From Chloroherpetonaceae bacterium (GTDB lineage: Bacteria; Bacteroidota; Chlorobiia; Chlorobiales; Thermochlorobacteraceae), in the NCBI GenBank assembly GCA_033763895.1, contig JANRJQ010000007.1, positions 1 through 64,000 of the forward strand: a stretch of 64,000 nt of DNA. The letters run 5' to 3'. Positions 63,975-64,000 of the stretch are shown here, piece after piece. The position numbers were made by a program, and so were the translations under genes. The notes under the pieces were generated by a model. It did no database searches and was not told the origin of the DNA. It was given only the letters and a program-made list of their open reading frames with translations. How positions within the stretch are numbered: position 1 is the first letter of the stretch; the number at the start of each line of letters is the position of its first letter.

Positions 63975-64000
63975 AAGCCGAATTGTGATTGATTTTTGAT

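Noticed and set aside
1-64000. CRISPR arrays, tRNA, rRNA and insertion sequences
   Set aside because: I found no regularly spaced repeats, no cloverleaf gene besides the tRNA-like part of tmRNA, no rRNA motif and no transposase.

Overview
The window looks like chromosome from an AT-rich member of the Bacteroidota/Chlorobiota group, most likely a Chlorobiales relative of the Chloroherpeton/Thermochlorobacter type. This is inferred from five traits. There is an 11-gene complex I operon without the NADH-input genes nuoEFG. There is a CruA-type lycopene cyclase. The tmRNA tag ends in YAMAA. Two proteins carry C-terminal type IX secretion sorting domains. Clear Shine-Dalgarno sites (AAGGAG before aroF, nuoK and the arsA-like gene) are unusual for classical Bacteroidia. 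A haem-copper oxidase subunit III and complex I argue for oxygen respiration. No photosynthesis gene other than the carotenoid cyclase is present, so phototrophy cannot be judged here.

Layout. 1-4860 is an accessory island of broken RHS tips on the minus strand. Two retain a C-terminal toxin followed by a probable immunity gene, two are short scars, and a PIN-domain toxin/antitoxin pair sits between them. It abuts the terminator of the nuo operon (4914-16288, minus, order ABCDHIJKLMN), whose NuoI has a long repeat-bearing tail. 16556-22506 holds ruvX, an isolated cox subunit III, a coiled-coil lipoprotein, a TPR-GGDEF diguanylate cyclase, a DAHP synthase and a MerR regulator. 22575-30449 is mostly biosynthesis: purL, tyrA-like, hisB, argD, a DegT-family sugar aminotransferase, a thioesterase and a DUF192 lipoprotein. 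30441-31970 is a decaying HipB-HipS-HipT module: hipB and two operator-like palindromes survive, while hipS carries a 1-base frameshift and hipT one nonsense codon.

32036-42436 contains an M16 protease, an RpiB-like protein without the usual cysteine, xseB, cruA with two co-oriented genes, rdgB/SemiSWEET/pdxJ, tmRNA (minus, with terminator) and a pabB-pabC fusion. 42599-50646 contains an EEP-family phosphoesterase, an ArsA-like ATPase / NapH-like membrane protein / alpha-beta hydrolase cluster, an Mrr-type nuclease, an ORF6N protein, photolyase and a RelE/RelB-type pair. 50758-63974 holds ftsK, a secreted subtilisin with T9SS tail, a TonB-dependent receptor, a single-chain TPR-kinase-receiver-LuxR regulator and a secreted double LamG-like protein with T9SS tail.

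The best leads for undescribed biology are the orphan RHS array with compartment-matched immunity proteins, the repeated NuoI tail, the two-lesion HipBST locus with retained operators, and the ArsA/NapH-like/hydrolase operon. No tRNA, rRNA, CRISPR array, insertion sequence or riboswitch was recognised.
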